Positions 22,101 to 34,580 are shown, numbered from the stretch's first letter. The stretch: DNA of 64,000 nucleotides from Aphidius gifuensis (GCF_014905175.1 NC_057790.1:12488469-12552468); one strand, 5' to 3'. Program-made: numbers and translations. Notes: a model not told the origin generated them from the sequence alone.

Positions 22101-24901
22101 TTTCACTGCACTATCATCAATAAACGAAGAGGAGATTTGATTTATTGATTTTTTAAATATTTTGGTTTGAATTGGAGATTGAAATTCATTGGGATAGTCT
22201 TTGTCATCAACGCTCGACATTTTTATTTTAATATCATCGAAGCTTTCTTTAGAAAGCTTTCCAATCTGACTTGTTATTTTGGTGAGGGACGAAACCAAAT
22301 CATTGTCGTCAAACAGATGTTGACTCACGGCTGGCTGGTCAACTGATATTTGTTTTCCACTGTTAGTTTGTGATGATTCCAGTGAAGAGATGTCATTAGA
22401 AAGAAAATAACAGTCGGACATTGAAGTTCGATCATCACTGTCACTTAAACTATCTGGATCATCACAGAGCTCGGTTGATCCACTACCACTGTCACTGTCA
22501 ACACTATCAACACTGTCATTCCTCGAATATTTTGAATGTATAGTTTGCAGGTATTTCGATGATGGTGATTCAATTTGAACTGATGTTTCTAAAAAAATTA
22601 GATATATTGTATAATACACGATAGAGTACGTACTTATATAATAAATTAAATTAAATAATTCAAACCATTTTCATTAGTAGGTTCACTAGTAAGTGATTCA
22701 TCATTCACTATTTCTTTTGAGTTTTTTTGATGTTTCCAATTTAACGACACGTTTCTGGCGTGAACTTTTGATGATATTGCACTTGACAAAGAACCCAAAT
22801 GCCGTGATTTTTCATTAACAAGTGCACCTTTTCCAATCAACAAATGATTCATTGCTTGTGATGTTGATGTTGCTACGACTGATGGCCTTGAAACTGCAGC
22901 TAATAACAATTTTAGGTTAATTTATTTTAGTGAGTTACTTATCAAAAAATCGAAAAAAAATTACTTGATTTATTTATTTACCAGAAAGTATAATGTGAGC
23001 TTGTCGTTGACGTTCTCGTAATTTTGCATATTGCTGTTTCAAAGTGTATATATCTAGAGCAAGTTTTTCTTTGTCATGAATTGGATTTATTTGTCGCAAT
23101 ATTCGATCTAAAATATTATTATTATTATTATTATTATTATTATCATTTTTTCCCGGAGAAAAACATTGTGATTTTTGATGATCGTCCGTAGAAGAACGTT
23201 GAAGATCACAAATTTTTTTCTCGGGTTAGTATTGTATACCTTTTGTCGAACGTTGTGAAATTCCAAATATTGGTGTTTTAATTTCAAGTCGATTGTCTTC
23301 TTCAATATCTGTTTCATCACTGTCACTCAATGGTCTTGCCCATGATGTTATATTATAACGGTGTTTTTCTCGAAGATCAGTTATTCCGTAAAGAGGCCCC
23401 ATGTTTACAATTGTCTAAGATCAATCAATTTTATCAAAAAAAAGTTTAATTATTTTGGTAATTAATTTTTTTTTACTTACGGTTATTAAATTATTCGTAT
23501 CAGTCAATTCCAGCATTTCTCGGGTTAAAACACCCATGATACTGTAAAATTCGTCTGCGGAAGTAACGGTCATAACTCGACTAAAATTGAAATTTCCAAA
23601 AAGTTAATATAACTGAACAGATTAAAATTTTCATCGTAAAAATTTAAATACGTACTCTGATATTTCTTCCCAAATAGCTAGAGCTGTTTTAAGAAGTATA
23701 TCACTGCCTTCAAGATAAATGAGATCCCAAATACCAAAAACTGTTTTTTGTGGCAAACAGTGACAAAATAAAGTCAGAAACCATTGCATTGTGAAAACAT
23801 TAGTCAAAGGAGGCTCATAATTACTGCCTGCGATTAAAAAAAGAAAAAATATGTATAAATAAGAAATATAGTGTATATAATTTAGTAACAAAAAATACCG
23901 GTTGTTTTGTCTTTGTTGTCATTTAGCAGTGCCTCAAGATGGTGAGATAATTTAGGCAATTTCATACGCATCAAATCACAGAATACAGCCATATCAATCG
24001 ACAAGCCACGAAGGTTATCGGCGTAATAACCTTCAGGCAAGACTTTGTCGATAAGATAAATCATTATCTTCAATGCTAAGCCTTCAGCTCTGTCAGTCAC
24101 TTGAAGTATAAGAGCCGCCAGAACATTCAATCCTTGACAATAGCCAACTGATGGATTCCATCTGGCAAAACCAAGCAATACTTTTCGTAACACCGCCTGA
24201 TTGTCCCGGCCAGTAGCACCGCAAAATAAACTACACCCAGTTCTATGAAGATCCTGAAAAAAAAAATTATTAACTTTCAGTTTAATTGAAAGAAAAAAAA
24301 AATTCTCAAAATTTACCTTCACAATTTGCGTGCTTAGATCCTTGTCATCTTGACTTGTTTTTTCATTAAAACACATCATTTCAGCTTTTTGCCAATCCAC
24401 TCCACGTTGCTCCAAATAACGTTCTGCTAGGGTTAACCACAGCTATTCATGTAATTTAAAAAAAAACTTAATTTACAATCAGCGATAGATGAATTAATCA
24501 CTGATAATAATCAGAAACAACATGAATTATACTTGTTTTCGAAATTCCGCAGGTATCCCTCCAGGTAATCTTGCACATTTTTTCATTGCATCGAGCCATT
24601 GTATATAGCCACTTTCACCAGGTTGTGCTGTCAATTCGCACAAATGCATTATATTCGCATTGGGCTCATTTTCTGTTATTGAAATTATCATTACTAGAAT
24701 TTTTAATATTAACTGATTGTGTAGTTAAAGTTTAGATAAAAAATTTCATCAAATTTCGTGTTTATATATTGATTCACAATAACTCAAGAAAAAAAACAAA
24801 GCAGCAATATACACACCTTCCTCGTAATTCTCTTTCTGATATTTAGCAACATTTGCAGCTCCAACAGCAAGACTTTTTAATGAACTCAAGAAACTACTCA
24901 T
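19158..24901 (-). CDS. TBC1D30: TBC1 domain family member 30 orthologue (Rab GTPase-activating protein), 10 exons
   Basis: Coding exons in transcript order: 24901-24817, 24672-24533, 24442-24317, 24253-23899, 23827-23656, 23580-23481, 23414-23240, 23107-22982, 22899-22666, 22588-19158. All introns are GT-AG and phases match throughout, giving 1647 residues. The TBC domain spans about residues 55-300. It keeps both catalytic fingers: IVKDLHR (arginine R121, spanning the exon 3/4 junction) and YCQ (Q157). YEPPLTNVFTMQWFLTLF (exon 5) and LREKHRYNIT (exon 7) are family hallmarks, MNHLLIGK (exon 9) matches INHLLLGK of vertebrate TBC1D30, and the C-terminus carries FSPFP and LGLYTPS as in that family. 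Known role of the family: GAP for Rab8-type GTPases in ciliary membrane traffic. Residues 505-1647 are one huge exon, Ser/Asn/Asp-rich and probably disordered, making the protein almost twice the vertebrate length. The start is the first ATG after an in-frame stop. A 47-codon upstream ORF ends overlapping it (ATGA), so a missing 5' exon remains possible. Confidence 0.93.
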
Positions 24902-25043
24902 TCTTCTATCAAATTCTCCAATTTGTCGTCATCATTTTCACTTTCTACACCAGATTTTCTTTTTATAATTTTCGAATCATTATAATTCAATACATTATTG
25001 ACATCATCTCTCTTCTATTGAATCTGTCAGTCTCTCCATGTCT
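24900..25043 (-). CDS. Upstream ORF overlapping the TBC1D30 start codon (47 codons)
   Basis: On the minus strand an ATG at about 25043 opens 47 codons, rich in Asp, Glu and Asn, whose TGA stop overlaps the TBC1D30 ATG as ATGA. An in-frame stop lies two codons before this ATG. The composition (charged, EEE and DDD runs) looks coding and resembles the acidic N-terminal part of TBC1D30 proteins. It may be a regulatory upstream ORF, or the real N-terminus separated by one frameshift. Only transcript data can decide. Confidence 0.4.
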
Positions 25044-25289
25044 CATTCTGCATTAAAAATGACAACTTAATTCTATACTTGTTGATAAACTATTTACAAA
25101 ATTCATTTAATCAACTTTTTTAATATATAATCGTTTAGTTATTAATGCAATTAACAGAACCTTCGGTTATTAAATACGTCATATTTGAGTTATTGCGTAT
25201 TTTTATAATAATTTAAAAAATTAATATTATAATTTGCTGCTAATTAGCAATCAATTCTCACAAAACGACGAATCTTTAATCTCCCACAT

Positions 25290-25882
25290 CTTCGAGGGGA
25301 AGTCACTCCAAAATTTAGTATACATAATACATCAGACAACAGATTCCTTGTAGTCATACAAGATACCGTATGATTACACAAGATTTTCTTTTTTTGGTAA
25401 TCACAAATTCACAAAGATTCCCAGTAATCTCTTATGTTTAAGTATTTAATGTATAATTAGTATAGTGCAAATTTTAAAAGTGCGCTTGAATACTTACTGA
25501 ATAGATATGAAAAATAATAAAATAAAAAGTAAATGAAGTTACTCTCACTTTTGCGCCAAAATGTAAGAAATAAAACAAATAATGTCACTAAATATGCGCG
25601 CGCATGTGCGGCCCGGGCAAGAGATTAGACAGGTTACTAAAATTTTCTGTAATCATATCAAGATTACATAAAATCACCCTAGATTACAAATATAAGACGT
25701 AAGGTTATTGATGATTACATGAGATTTTTCAAGATTATTGTTGATTACAAAAGATTACAAGAGTACTTAAGATTGCAATAATTATACGATTTTTTTAGAA
25801 ATCATTTAGATAAGATTACAATTGGCTATTAAGGATTCTTTTCCCGATGTACACCAGATTACACAAGTGACTTCCTCCTCGT
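25290..25882. mobile_element. GATTACA-word element, copy 2
   Basis: Ends CGAGGGGAAGTCACTCC and AAGTGACTTCCTCCTCG form a terminal inverted repeat. The body iterates AGATTACA, GATTACAAG and TGTAATC in both orientations. It lies 0.4 kb upstream of the TBC1D30 start. No ORF. Confidence 0.7.
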
Positions 25883-25899
25883 GCTGCGCTTTACTGTGA

Positions 25900-26870
25900 T
25901 GCACATATGTCACACAGAGAATTTTAACTATATTCTTAATCAAAATCTAACAATAACTAAAAAAAAAACAACAAATAAAAGTATGAATTTCATAAGTTCT
26001 GATTATTTATTATAAACTAAATTTAATTTTTTTGACTACTATTATCAGCTGTCTCAGAATTATTATTATTTTTTTGTCAGTCTTGCAACGGGCCTTCGAT
26101 ACGGAACATGCGCTCAAAATGAATTCTTAATAAAATACAACAAATATTTTTGATTAAATCTGATTAACTCAATGTATAATAATTATATTCAATAAAGAAA
26201 AAGTATCATTACAACTAAATACATATTTGTTTTCCTATATATTGAGTAGTTAATTGAAAAATTTTACAAATCATGTGAGATATATTATTGATTTGTACAT
26301 TACGTGCTCGTGATGATGTATACATACCTATATATTATTTCATTCTTGCATTTTACCTTCGATATAGTTATATTGATTGCTCTTCAGTGCGGTATTGTTT
26401 TGTCTATATTCTAGAAAGCTATAAGAAAAATATTGAGTTTTCTTTATTTAATTTTAGTTTTAAACTTAATTATTTTCATAGTTTACTTACGTTGAGACTG
26501 ATACATAAGCACTAAATCACTAAAAACTATGATCACTAAAATGAATGACAATTTAAAAGTTGATCAAATATTTTTAATGTAGTTACATTAATGACAGCTC
26601 ATTTACTTGATAAATAATCAGTGACAAAATCAGCTGGTTTTATAAAAGGACGGAGGAACTTTTATGATCGTGGAGGTAACAACTTGCGTGCGCTGTTTTT
26701 CTACCCCTTATTACATTATAGTACGCAAGCGTCCTTTAAAGCATTTTAAGCAATATTTGGTAAAAAGAAAAAAAAAAATCCTTTTTCTAAAAAAAAACTC
26801 ATAAGTAAGTTGTGTATTTATTTGTTTTTTTTTAAATTTATTATATTGTTATTTTATTGTCCATATCAAT
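25900..26870. other. Intergenic, no gene seen
   Basis: AT-rich DNA between the TBC1D30 start and the 3' end of the PIERCE-like gene. No ORF with family features and no recognised repeat. Confidence 0.5.
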
Positions 26871-26875
26871 TTTAA

Positions 26876-27465
26876 TTAATATTTCCTTTTACATGAGTTC
26901 TTGTCAAGTTCAGTGTTAAGAGAATAATTACGATAGGGTCCAGAACAAGTAAACTCACGACTAAAATTTGTTATAAGTGGAAAATAAACTAGTGGTACTG
27001 TGTGAACGGTTGGAGGATACTCTCCATAATCCATTGACGTACTACGATAGCGTAGATTGACCTTCGTCGATTTAGTTTTTGGATACTCTTTGAATGTACC
27101 TTGATGAACAAAGAAATTTATTCAGACAAATATTTTTTTTCTCAAAATTTAAACTCAATTATACTACTCTTAAAATAATGATTAACTTAAATATAGTTAT
27201 TCAATAATAATTTACAAATTTTTGTTCAAAACGCTTGTTTTATTTATTTTTTTTTCTAAAAATCGTTCCTTTTCTAAGTAAATTTAATCATTTTTGATTG
27301 ACTTTTTTTTTTATTTTAATAAGAAATACCTGGGCAACGAAATTTCCATGGTAAATTATAAGTAAAATAAATTTCATCTGTTCCGTGGTTGGTAACTTCG
27401 TATGTATTTTCACGGTAACTCTCCATTGCACCATATTTATTAGTTAAAGGAAAATTTACAGCCAT
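26876..27465 (-). CDS. PIERCE1/2: PIERCE1/2-like ciliary microtubule inner protein
   Basis: Two exons, 27465-27330 and 27099-26876, join in phase 1 (G|GT) and give 119 residues ending in TAA. The second exon carries the signature of the Piercer of microtubule wall family (C9orf116/C15orf65, formerly UPF0691): a YRSTSMDYG block, then PPTVHTVP, YFP, FS and YRNYSLNTELDKNS, in the order seen in PIERCE1 (YRTS, PTVH, FYP, FS, RN, LN). The CPG just before the FKEYP stretch also fits. Known role: a microtubule inner protein that helps tie the outer dynein docking region to the doublet lumen in motile cilia. In an insect this would act in sperm flagella or chordotonal neurons. The length is typical of the family. 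I cannot choose between the two paralogues. Confidence 0.85.
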
Positions 27466-27642
27466 TCTTAATTTTATGATATGAACTTATCACTTCAAAT
27501 ATAACCCGACGAAGAGTTGATATTTCCAAATGAAACTTGAAATAATATTAAAAACACTATTGTCATGGAAACAATGATTATTGTCTCTGGCGGACCTACC
27601 TAATAGACACCCCAAATTCGAATTCACATCCGAAACAGATCT

Positions 27643-28108
27643 GCACCCGTATTCACGGGGCAAAATTATTCTCATTAGGGCTTTTTTTTTCCGCTGTTGG
27701 CGCTTGACAAAATTTTTTGTGGGGTATTACGTGTGTTTACCTCACAAGTGCGCATGATCCGCGTATTATATTATGATCCATATTTTTATGGTGTATTTGT
27801 TGGTAAATGAGTGTCAATTTATTTATTGTTAATTAATTAATAATTATTATAAATTGGGTTAATTAAATAACGAGACAAATTTTAAGATGTTGAGTTCTTG
27901 CCATTTTATTGAACACTAAATATTATTTATTAGAAAGTTAGCTAAATGATAAAAAATATAAATGATTTTCGAAGTTAGCCAGTAGAGGCGTAAGTGTGGG
28001 CTCGAGGACCACCACATTTTTTTATATAAATTTCATATAGAAAAGCTTCACAAACGCCACCATCGGAAAAAAAACACCCTAATGAGAACATCCTCTGAAT
28101 ACGGGTGC
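27643..28108. mobile_element. Palindromic MITE M3, split by about 300 bp
   Basis: The left half (27643-27718) starts GCACCCGTATTCACGGGGC; the right half (28016-28108) ends CTCTGAATACGGGTGC. The insert (about 27719-28015) begins GTGGGGTATTACG and ends GGACCACCAC, so it is itself probably a mobile element with short inverted ends. Confidence 0.75.
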
Positions 28109-28114
28109 TGGGGG

Positions 28115-28600
28115 GCTATTCTCGAATAAATACGAGTCGACTCGTCACGACTCGTTCACACGGATCGAGGTCCGCAGTCCAATTCACAGGGCAAATTTTT
28201 TACAATTTAGGGCTTTTTTTGCCGCTAATGGCACTTGTAAAGATTTTTTTTATATATATTTTACATATAAAAGCTTCACAAGCACCGTGAGTGGTGAAAA
28301 AAAGCCCTAAATTGTAATGCCCTGTGAATTGGACTGCCGTGAACGGATCTCAGTTCGTCGCTCAAGGCAAGATCGGCAGTCCAATTCACAGGGCATTACA
28401 ATTTAGGGCTTTTTTCCTCCACTGGCGGTGCTTGTGGAGCTCTTGTATGTGAAATCTATATAAAAAAATTTTTATAAGTGCCATCACCAGCAAAAAAAAG
28501 CCCTAAATTGTAAAAAATTTGCCCTGTGAATTGGACTGCCGTTCACGGACCTCGATCCGTGTGAACGTGTCGACTCGTATCATTCGAGAATATCCGGCCA
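28115..28600. repeat. Palindrome containing two inverted MITEs (M4, M5)
   Basis: The outer arms TTCTCGAATAAATACGAGTC and CACGGATCGAGGTCCG at the left pair with CGGACCTCGATCCGTG and GACTCGTATCATTCGAGAAT at the right. Inside, M4 (28174-28337) and M5 (28376-28539), both ending GCAGTCCAATTCACAGGGC, lie in opposite orientation. Confidence 0.8.
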
Positions 28601-28684
28601 GGAGCCTGATTTCAAATCCGATTCGTATCAGGGAGTAACACTTTTTTCGATAGGGTTCAGATCGGAATCTGCACTGTAGAAAGT

Positions 28685-28733
28685 ATCAAACAAAAATAAA
28701 TTTTTGTACAAAAAGGAGAGTCAAGTATTCGGA

Positions 28734-28769
<36 letters not shown>

Positions 28770-29390
28770 AACCTACAAAAAAAGAGAATATCAAATAAGT
28801 CAAGTACAAAAGTACTAATTTCTTTAAGGCGTTACCAGTGCTGGTAGAAAACAATTGCTGAAATTTTTGTAGTAAACTCTTGAAATAACAATACGCAATC
28901 TTGAATTTTTTGTTAATTTTGTTGTAACTACTTATTTTTTAATTAATTGTTGAAGTCGACTACTTTTTTAGAGGTTAAACATAGGTTCTTACGGAGAGCC
29001 AAGTTTAGTTTTCCATTACCTGGTTAGCCATTTTGAGAAAAACAATTACAGATTGACCAAAAACTAGAGATTTATAAAAGAAAAAAAAAGGAAATTTTTG
29101 ATATAAAAATCAATAGGGCTTTGAGACCTTTTTATTTTACAATAAATAAAAATAAATTTTTGTCTTTGTCTAAATACTTGAGTGGAAGTGAGAAACAAGA
29201 TTTTCTCCTTCTTTTTTATTTCTTTCGCACTCATAGAAATATTATGTTTCTAAACGCCATCCGAAAGAGGTCTCTAGATATGCGCGGGTAACACCTTAAA
29301 AATCATTGACCCATTGAATGGTCTTAACTTTTGACAAAATTTTATACTTGACCCCGCCCGGTTTTTCCCAAATAAAGTTTCAAGCCTACA
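28685..29390. repeat. Element F arm split by an insertion
   Basis: 28685-28825 and 29298-29390 together equal the 12664-12890 arm. The insert (about 28826-29297) starts GGCGTTACCAGTGCTGG and ends GCGGGTAACACC. Related sequence (CTACCAGCACTGCTAACGC) is found at about 40326. A TTA/ATT microsatellite lies at 28736-28770. Confidence 0.65.
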
Positions 29391-29479
29391 CACTTTTAGA
29401 ATTGTTTATAGTATTGACGAAGGATCATATCTATTGATACATATGTACATCTTTAGTTTCATATACCATGCAATATGCA

Positions 29480-29660
29480 TTATTAGAGTGGGTATAAGCG
29501 GAGTGAAGCCATAGATGATTTACCTGGGAAGTGACGGAAACAGACGGAAATCTCTTATACCTACTCCATACGGTGAACTCGGAAGTGACGGAAACCTTCT
29601 TATACACACTCCATACGGCGAGCACAAAATGTCGGACTAATAAAACCTCTGTGGCTTCAC
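29480..29660. repeat. GAGTGGGTATAAG block with GGAAGTGACGGAAAC repeats
   Basis: AGAGTGGGTATAAGCGG, then repeats of GGAAGTGACGGAAAC and CTTATACACACTCC. Related to the 18345 palindrome and to 31910-31945. Confidence 0.5.
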
Positions 29661-29692
29661 CATGAAGAATAGAGAACAGGAGGACGAACTCA

Positions 29693-30029
29693 GCACCCGT
29701 ATTCACAGGGCAATATAATTTAGGGCTTTTTTCCTCCACTGGCGGCGCTTGTGAGCTTTTGTATGTGAAATCTATATAAAAAAAATTTAACAAGCGCCAT
29801 CAGTGGCAAAAAGAAGCCCTAAATTGTATAAAGGCTTGTGGCACTAGCATAGTTTTTCGAACAAGTTCTATGCCATAGTGCATTTATTACCAGAAACAAC
29901 TGACTTTTTCAGTGATAACTGGGAATAATCTAGATGTTTCTGGTAATAAATGGACTATGGCATAGAACTTGTTCGAAAAACTATGCTAGTGGCCACACGC
30001 CTTAAAACTTGCCCTGTGAATACGGGTGC
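29693..30029. mobile_element. Palindromic MITE M6 with a second palindrome nested in it
   Basis: M6 ends are GCACCCGTATTCACAGGGC and its inverse. Between about 29830 and 30003 lies another foldback whose arms read CACTAGCATAGTTTTTCGAA and its inverse, with AAGGCTTGTGG/CCACACGCCTT ends. Confidence 0.8.
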
Positions 30030-30999
30030 CGTAAGCTAAAAATGTGTATAAAAATCGACTGGTGAATTAGTTTTAAAATTTATACAAAGAGGGCGAAATA
30101 GCGCTCTTGGACCACCCAACTGACAGCTGCTGAGAGTGTGTGTTTTGTTGTTTATCAATGTTTATTATTATTAATTAATAAATAAGGTGATCATTTTAAT
30201 TATTTATTATTTTTTTACAAAATAACAAATAAAAATAATAAGATTTATAATAAAAAAATTACTAATAAATTGCCAACAACATAAAATTGATTGAATGCAC
30301 AGTTTTTCAAAATATTATGTTGAATTAAAATTTTAAAATATTTAGTGAGAAAAATATGTTGATCGTGCAGGTATATGATAGTAATTGAAATTTAAAATAT
30401 AATTGTTAAAAGTTATTAAATATATAGGGTTCTGACCTATTCACCATGGCATCTGGTGGCCGAATAGTAAACTATTTCCAAATGGTCGGAATCATAATAA
30501 TAATATAATACATACAGGACATACCAACACATACAAATAGTGGAGTGGTGTGAGTCGTAGCCAAGTGTCAAAATACGTATACAGATTTAATATTATAATA
30601 ATGATTATAGATAACAATAAATAAATTGATAATTAAAAAATGAATGTCGAGGCTGGTATTTGTTCAGAGCGTATAAAAAGAACTAAATATATATATTCAG
30701 TAGAGAATTCTATCAATCTTACTGGAAAAAAATTTTAATTGAATATTTCATATATTTTTAAAGCCCAATAAATGCCTAATCAAAAACAAAAACTTGGAAA
30801 CAGTAGACTGTCTGTTATTGTAGAAAAAATTTATTAAAAATGATCCATAATAATATGATAATAATATAACACTCAAATAATACTGTATTTATTATTCAAA
30901 TAGAGCGCCAAAAACCATTTGGAATGCGCCATATTGGCACACGGACACGGTGAGCGTGTGTAGGTGCTACTAAACCCCGCCCAGATATGCTATTTTTCG
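30030..30999. other. Intergenic, no gene seen
   Basis: AT-rich. Parts around 30085-30190 resemble the insert in M3 (GGACCACC-type end). No coding signal. Confidence 0.45.
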
Positions 31000-31163
31000 G
31001 CACCCGTATTCTCAGGGCAAATTTTATACAATTTAGGGCTTCTTTTTGCCACTGATGGCGCTTATAAAATTTTTTTTATATAGATTTTACATATAAAAGC
31101 TCCACAAGCGCCACCGGTGGATGAAAAAAGCCCTAAATTGTAATGCCCTGTGAATACGGGTGC
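31000..31163. mobile_element. Palindromic MITE M7
   Basis: 164 bp, ends GCACCCGTATTCTCAGGGC and GCCCTGTGAATACGGGTGC; the standard foldback interior. Confidence 0.85.
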
Positions 31164-31164
31164 G

Positions 31165-31295
31165 GGTGTCAGAGATTGAACACTCGGCAGATTGAACACT
31201 CAAGAATTGAACGTTCCTAGATTGCACTTTCAAGAATTGAACATTCCTAGATTGAACATTCATAGATTGGACATCGGCAGATTGAACACCCCTGT
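31165..31295. repeat. GATTGAACATTC-word array
   Basis: About nine permuted copies of AGATTGAACACT and AATTGAACATTC between GTGTCAGAG and CCCCTGTCGG, immediately beside M7. Confidence 0.65.
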
Positions 31296-32164
31296 CGGTA
31301 AATAGCCAAAATTGAATTCTCATATGGTAAATCAGTTTATTTTAGTTATTTCAACATTATAAAGATGTCGTTACCATTAGCATTTTGGTCTCTATAAAGA
31401 AAAATTGGCCGTATGGGCTGGTACCCAGGCTGTATAATTTTTTTTGTACATATTTGTACATTTGTTAATTAAAATAAAAAAAATCTACAAAGAAAATCAA
31501 TTTGGAGTATTAATCAATTAATTTAGCTACATACTTTTCTTCGCTATTTCTGTCATAATTATATGATTAAATCAGTATTGGCAAATATATCTAAGAAAGG
31601 GATGTAACCGAATAAAGTAATTCGTAGTCAAGAATCAAGATTAAGGTCAGATCCCTATTGTTGAATAAAAAAAATATTAACTTCACATATTGATATGATC
31701 AACAATGATAAATAAAACATTGCATCTACACATGTAAAGATACCGTTTCATATATTATCACACGTACGTAACTACTACACAACTAAAAGTGGCCCAAGCT
31801 CTGAAGCAGAGCAATCTACTGGCCAAAATAAAACTAATTCACCTTCTTGGTTTTGGTAGCGTTTTTGGCACGATAGCCCCATTTAAGTTCGTCCGTCTGT
31901 TCTCTATTCTTCATAGGCTTCACTCTGCTTATACCCACTCTATGCATTATACATTAAAAGCGCCCCTACATTTTACTTTTCGAACTATTTTACTGACGTC
32001 ATTTTTTGCCGCTCACCAATGATTTCAGAAATATTTGAAAAAATTTTTTCACATATTTCTCCGTAGAAGTTAATTTTAAAGAAATTCGGACTAATCATGG
32101 AGAAATACAAAGTAATCGCGGAGAAATATTTTCACGAGTGGTTGGCTAAGTATGATAGTTCAGT

Positions 32165-33815
32165 TTTTTTTTCACAAATAAAGTGTCAAGTATTTGAAAT
32201 TGTCACTAATTGTGAGTATATTAATTAAGAGGTGTTACGTCCATATATTTAATACTACTATATTGCGCATCGCCTATGCTTTCCCATAAGTGGAACGCTG
32301 GTTCCTCAAACGGTGCAGACAATCTCTCTGTCGCAGTCCTTAGAAGATTTAGGCAATGACAAGAGTGGGGATTCGGCTTCCATACATGCGCAATGAATTT
32401 GTGTGCGTATTATTTCTGTATATGTGTTGAGCTATTCCGAGTTCTGCCGAATCCCCACTCTTGTCATTGCCTAAATCTTCTAAGGACTGCGACAGAGAGA
32501 TTGTCTGCACCGTTTGAGGAACCAGCAAAATCGAGCCCCATGCGCAATATAGTAGTATTAAATATATGGTTACGTCTTGGTATTAATATAATTAATAAAT
32601 TAATTAATTAATTAAATATTTAGTAAATTCAAGGGCATATAAAATACCGAGTAAGCAATTAAATTTTTTCCTTTTATTTTTTAAATTATTTTTTTTTATT
32701 TTAGCAAAATCAACATTTTACCTTTTCTCTCAAAATATTATATTTTTTATTTTAAATTATTTTTGCAAACCGTAGTTCAAAGTCACCTTAGCTACTACAT
32801 ATTTTACATCCGTTGACGTTACAAATAATTCTCTAAGTAAAATATTAAATGCTGACTATCGTGGGACAGGTAAAATATAATTGGTCAAGATGTTCCCATT
32901 TTTAATCATCCCTACTTTTTAATCTAATTTTTATGGCAATTATTATTTTATAATTTAAGGAGCTTCACTCTTGCGACAACTTTTGTTTGGACAATATCTA
33001 AATTAATTATCAAATTTAAATTTTATAAATCAAATCAAATTAAATAAATAATATAAAATCAAACGAACTTTTACGTTTCTAATAAATAAAATTTTAAAAG
33101 TGAATTTAAATTAAATAATCTTTGTACTAAAATTATTATTTATTTCCTTTATAAGTTGACTGTTCCTAATACTATAAAATAATTGACTGTGACATTTCTC
33201 GGGGGTGTTGTTTTCTGTGCTTCGAGTTTATTTTACCGTTTGGATTATTCGAGATCCAGATTGACACGCTCTCAACAACAATTGTTTCGGATTATTCTTA
33301 CATCAAGGTACATCTACAATCATACACATTCCCTCCTAACCCGTTACCCTGTAGGGAATAACAAAACAAGAGGATTTTATAAAACTAAGTTAAATATCAG
33401 GCTCATTAAGTTATATTATTTTCAAGTTATTAGAATATTATTTTTCTAGTTAAACATTCTTCTTTTTTTTTTGTTATTTCATAGAAAATATGAATTAATT
33501 AGCCTGGTACGTAACAGAGGTGATACCAAAAAGACAAGAAGAAAATATATTTTTGACGAATGTAATTAAGTCTAAACTATTGAAAAAAAAAATTTTAAAC
33601 TTGACCCCACCTGATGTAAAATATATGTTTCGAATACTGAAATTTTATTTGGGAAAAACCAGGTGGGGTCAAGTTTAAAATTTTTTTTTAAAATAGTTTA
33701 GACTTAATTACATTCGTCAAAAATATATTTTCTTCTTGTCTTTTTGGTATCACCTCTTAATTAATATACTCACAATTAGTGACAATTACGAATACTTGAC
33801 ACTTTTTTTGTAAAA
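32165..33815. repeat. Nested inverted repeats
   Basis: The outer arms, about 32178-32233 and 33757-33812, share AGTGTCAAGTATTTGAAATTG-type sequence and CACAATTAGTGAC. A second pair (33518-33610 and 33655-33760) shares GTGATACCAAAAAGACAAG. A foldback at 32240-32580 shares AAGATTTAGGCAATGACAAG and its inverse. 32600-33500 has no gene I can support. Confidence 0.65.
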
Positions 33816-34094
33816 AAAACTTTGTTTTTTTTTTTTTTTTGTTGATCTCGAGATATCACATCTTTTTGTACAGTAATAACAATTTATTTATGCTGTCAAA
33901 GTAGTTTGGAGGTTATGTCATGAATATAAACAAATAATAATATACTGCAATGCAGCCAAAATATAAACACTAAAAAAAAGAGAAGTTGTAAGAGAGAAAA
34001 GAGAAACGATTGTAAAGTTTCACCGACTGAACGGAAGAAATGTAGTCGATTTGAGAAAAACGCAAATACCGTAAATATCAACTATGCACTATAT

Positions 34095-34580
34095 ATATTA
34101 GGGTGGTTCTTATTTGGGTGATGGCAAAATTTTCATCGTGCCGCCCCCTAATATCGTTGAAAAAAAATTTAAAAAATTTTTGGGCTATATAAGAAATTTT
34201 TATTTTTATCCTAGCCGCCCCCTGTAAGAGGGTGAAGTTTCCCATTTGAAATACATGGGGTTTTCTTAGACGTAAGAATCGATCTAAAAGCGTCAATTAT
34301 GCATGGGAAAAATCTTTTATTATATTAAATCATCGAGAATGAAGTCTGCTTTAGATAAATAAAAAAAAATTTATATGGGTCATTCCATAATTTTTTTATT
34401 ACGCTAAAGTTTTTTTTTTTTTGTTCGATTTCGCTAGTTTTCAACGTTTTCAATATAATATGAGTGTTATAACATTATATTTTATATATTTGATGAAAAA
34501 AAAAATTCCAAATAAAAAAATCTATGGGTCATTACACGTAAATTTATAAAATGGGTCATTTTTTACACACGTTTCATGTA
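34095..34580. repeat. Inverted arm H-left
   Basis: Contains TTATTTGGGTGATGGCAAAA, CCCCCTGTAAGAGGGTGAAG and TGGGTCATTCCATAA. The inverted copy is at 38385-38835, so the two arms enclose 3.8 kb. Confidence 0.75.

Noticed and set aside
29431..29793. 120-codon minus-strand ORF
   Set aside because: Covers half of MITE M6 and the GAGTGGGTATAAG block; no conserved protein sequence.
31087..31323. 78-codon ORF with repeated 'NVQS' pattern
   Set aside because: Translation of the GATTGAACATTC word array.
32393..32611. 72-codon ORF near a GC-richer patch
   Set aside because: Lies in one arm of the 32240-32580 foldback; the other arm encodes nothing comparable.
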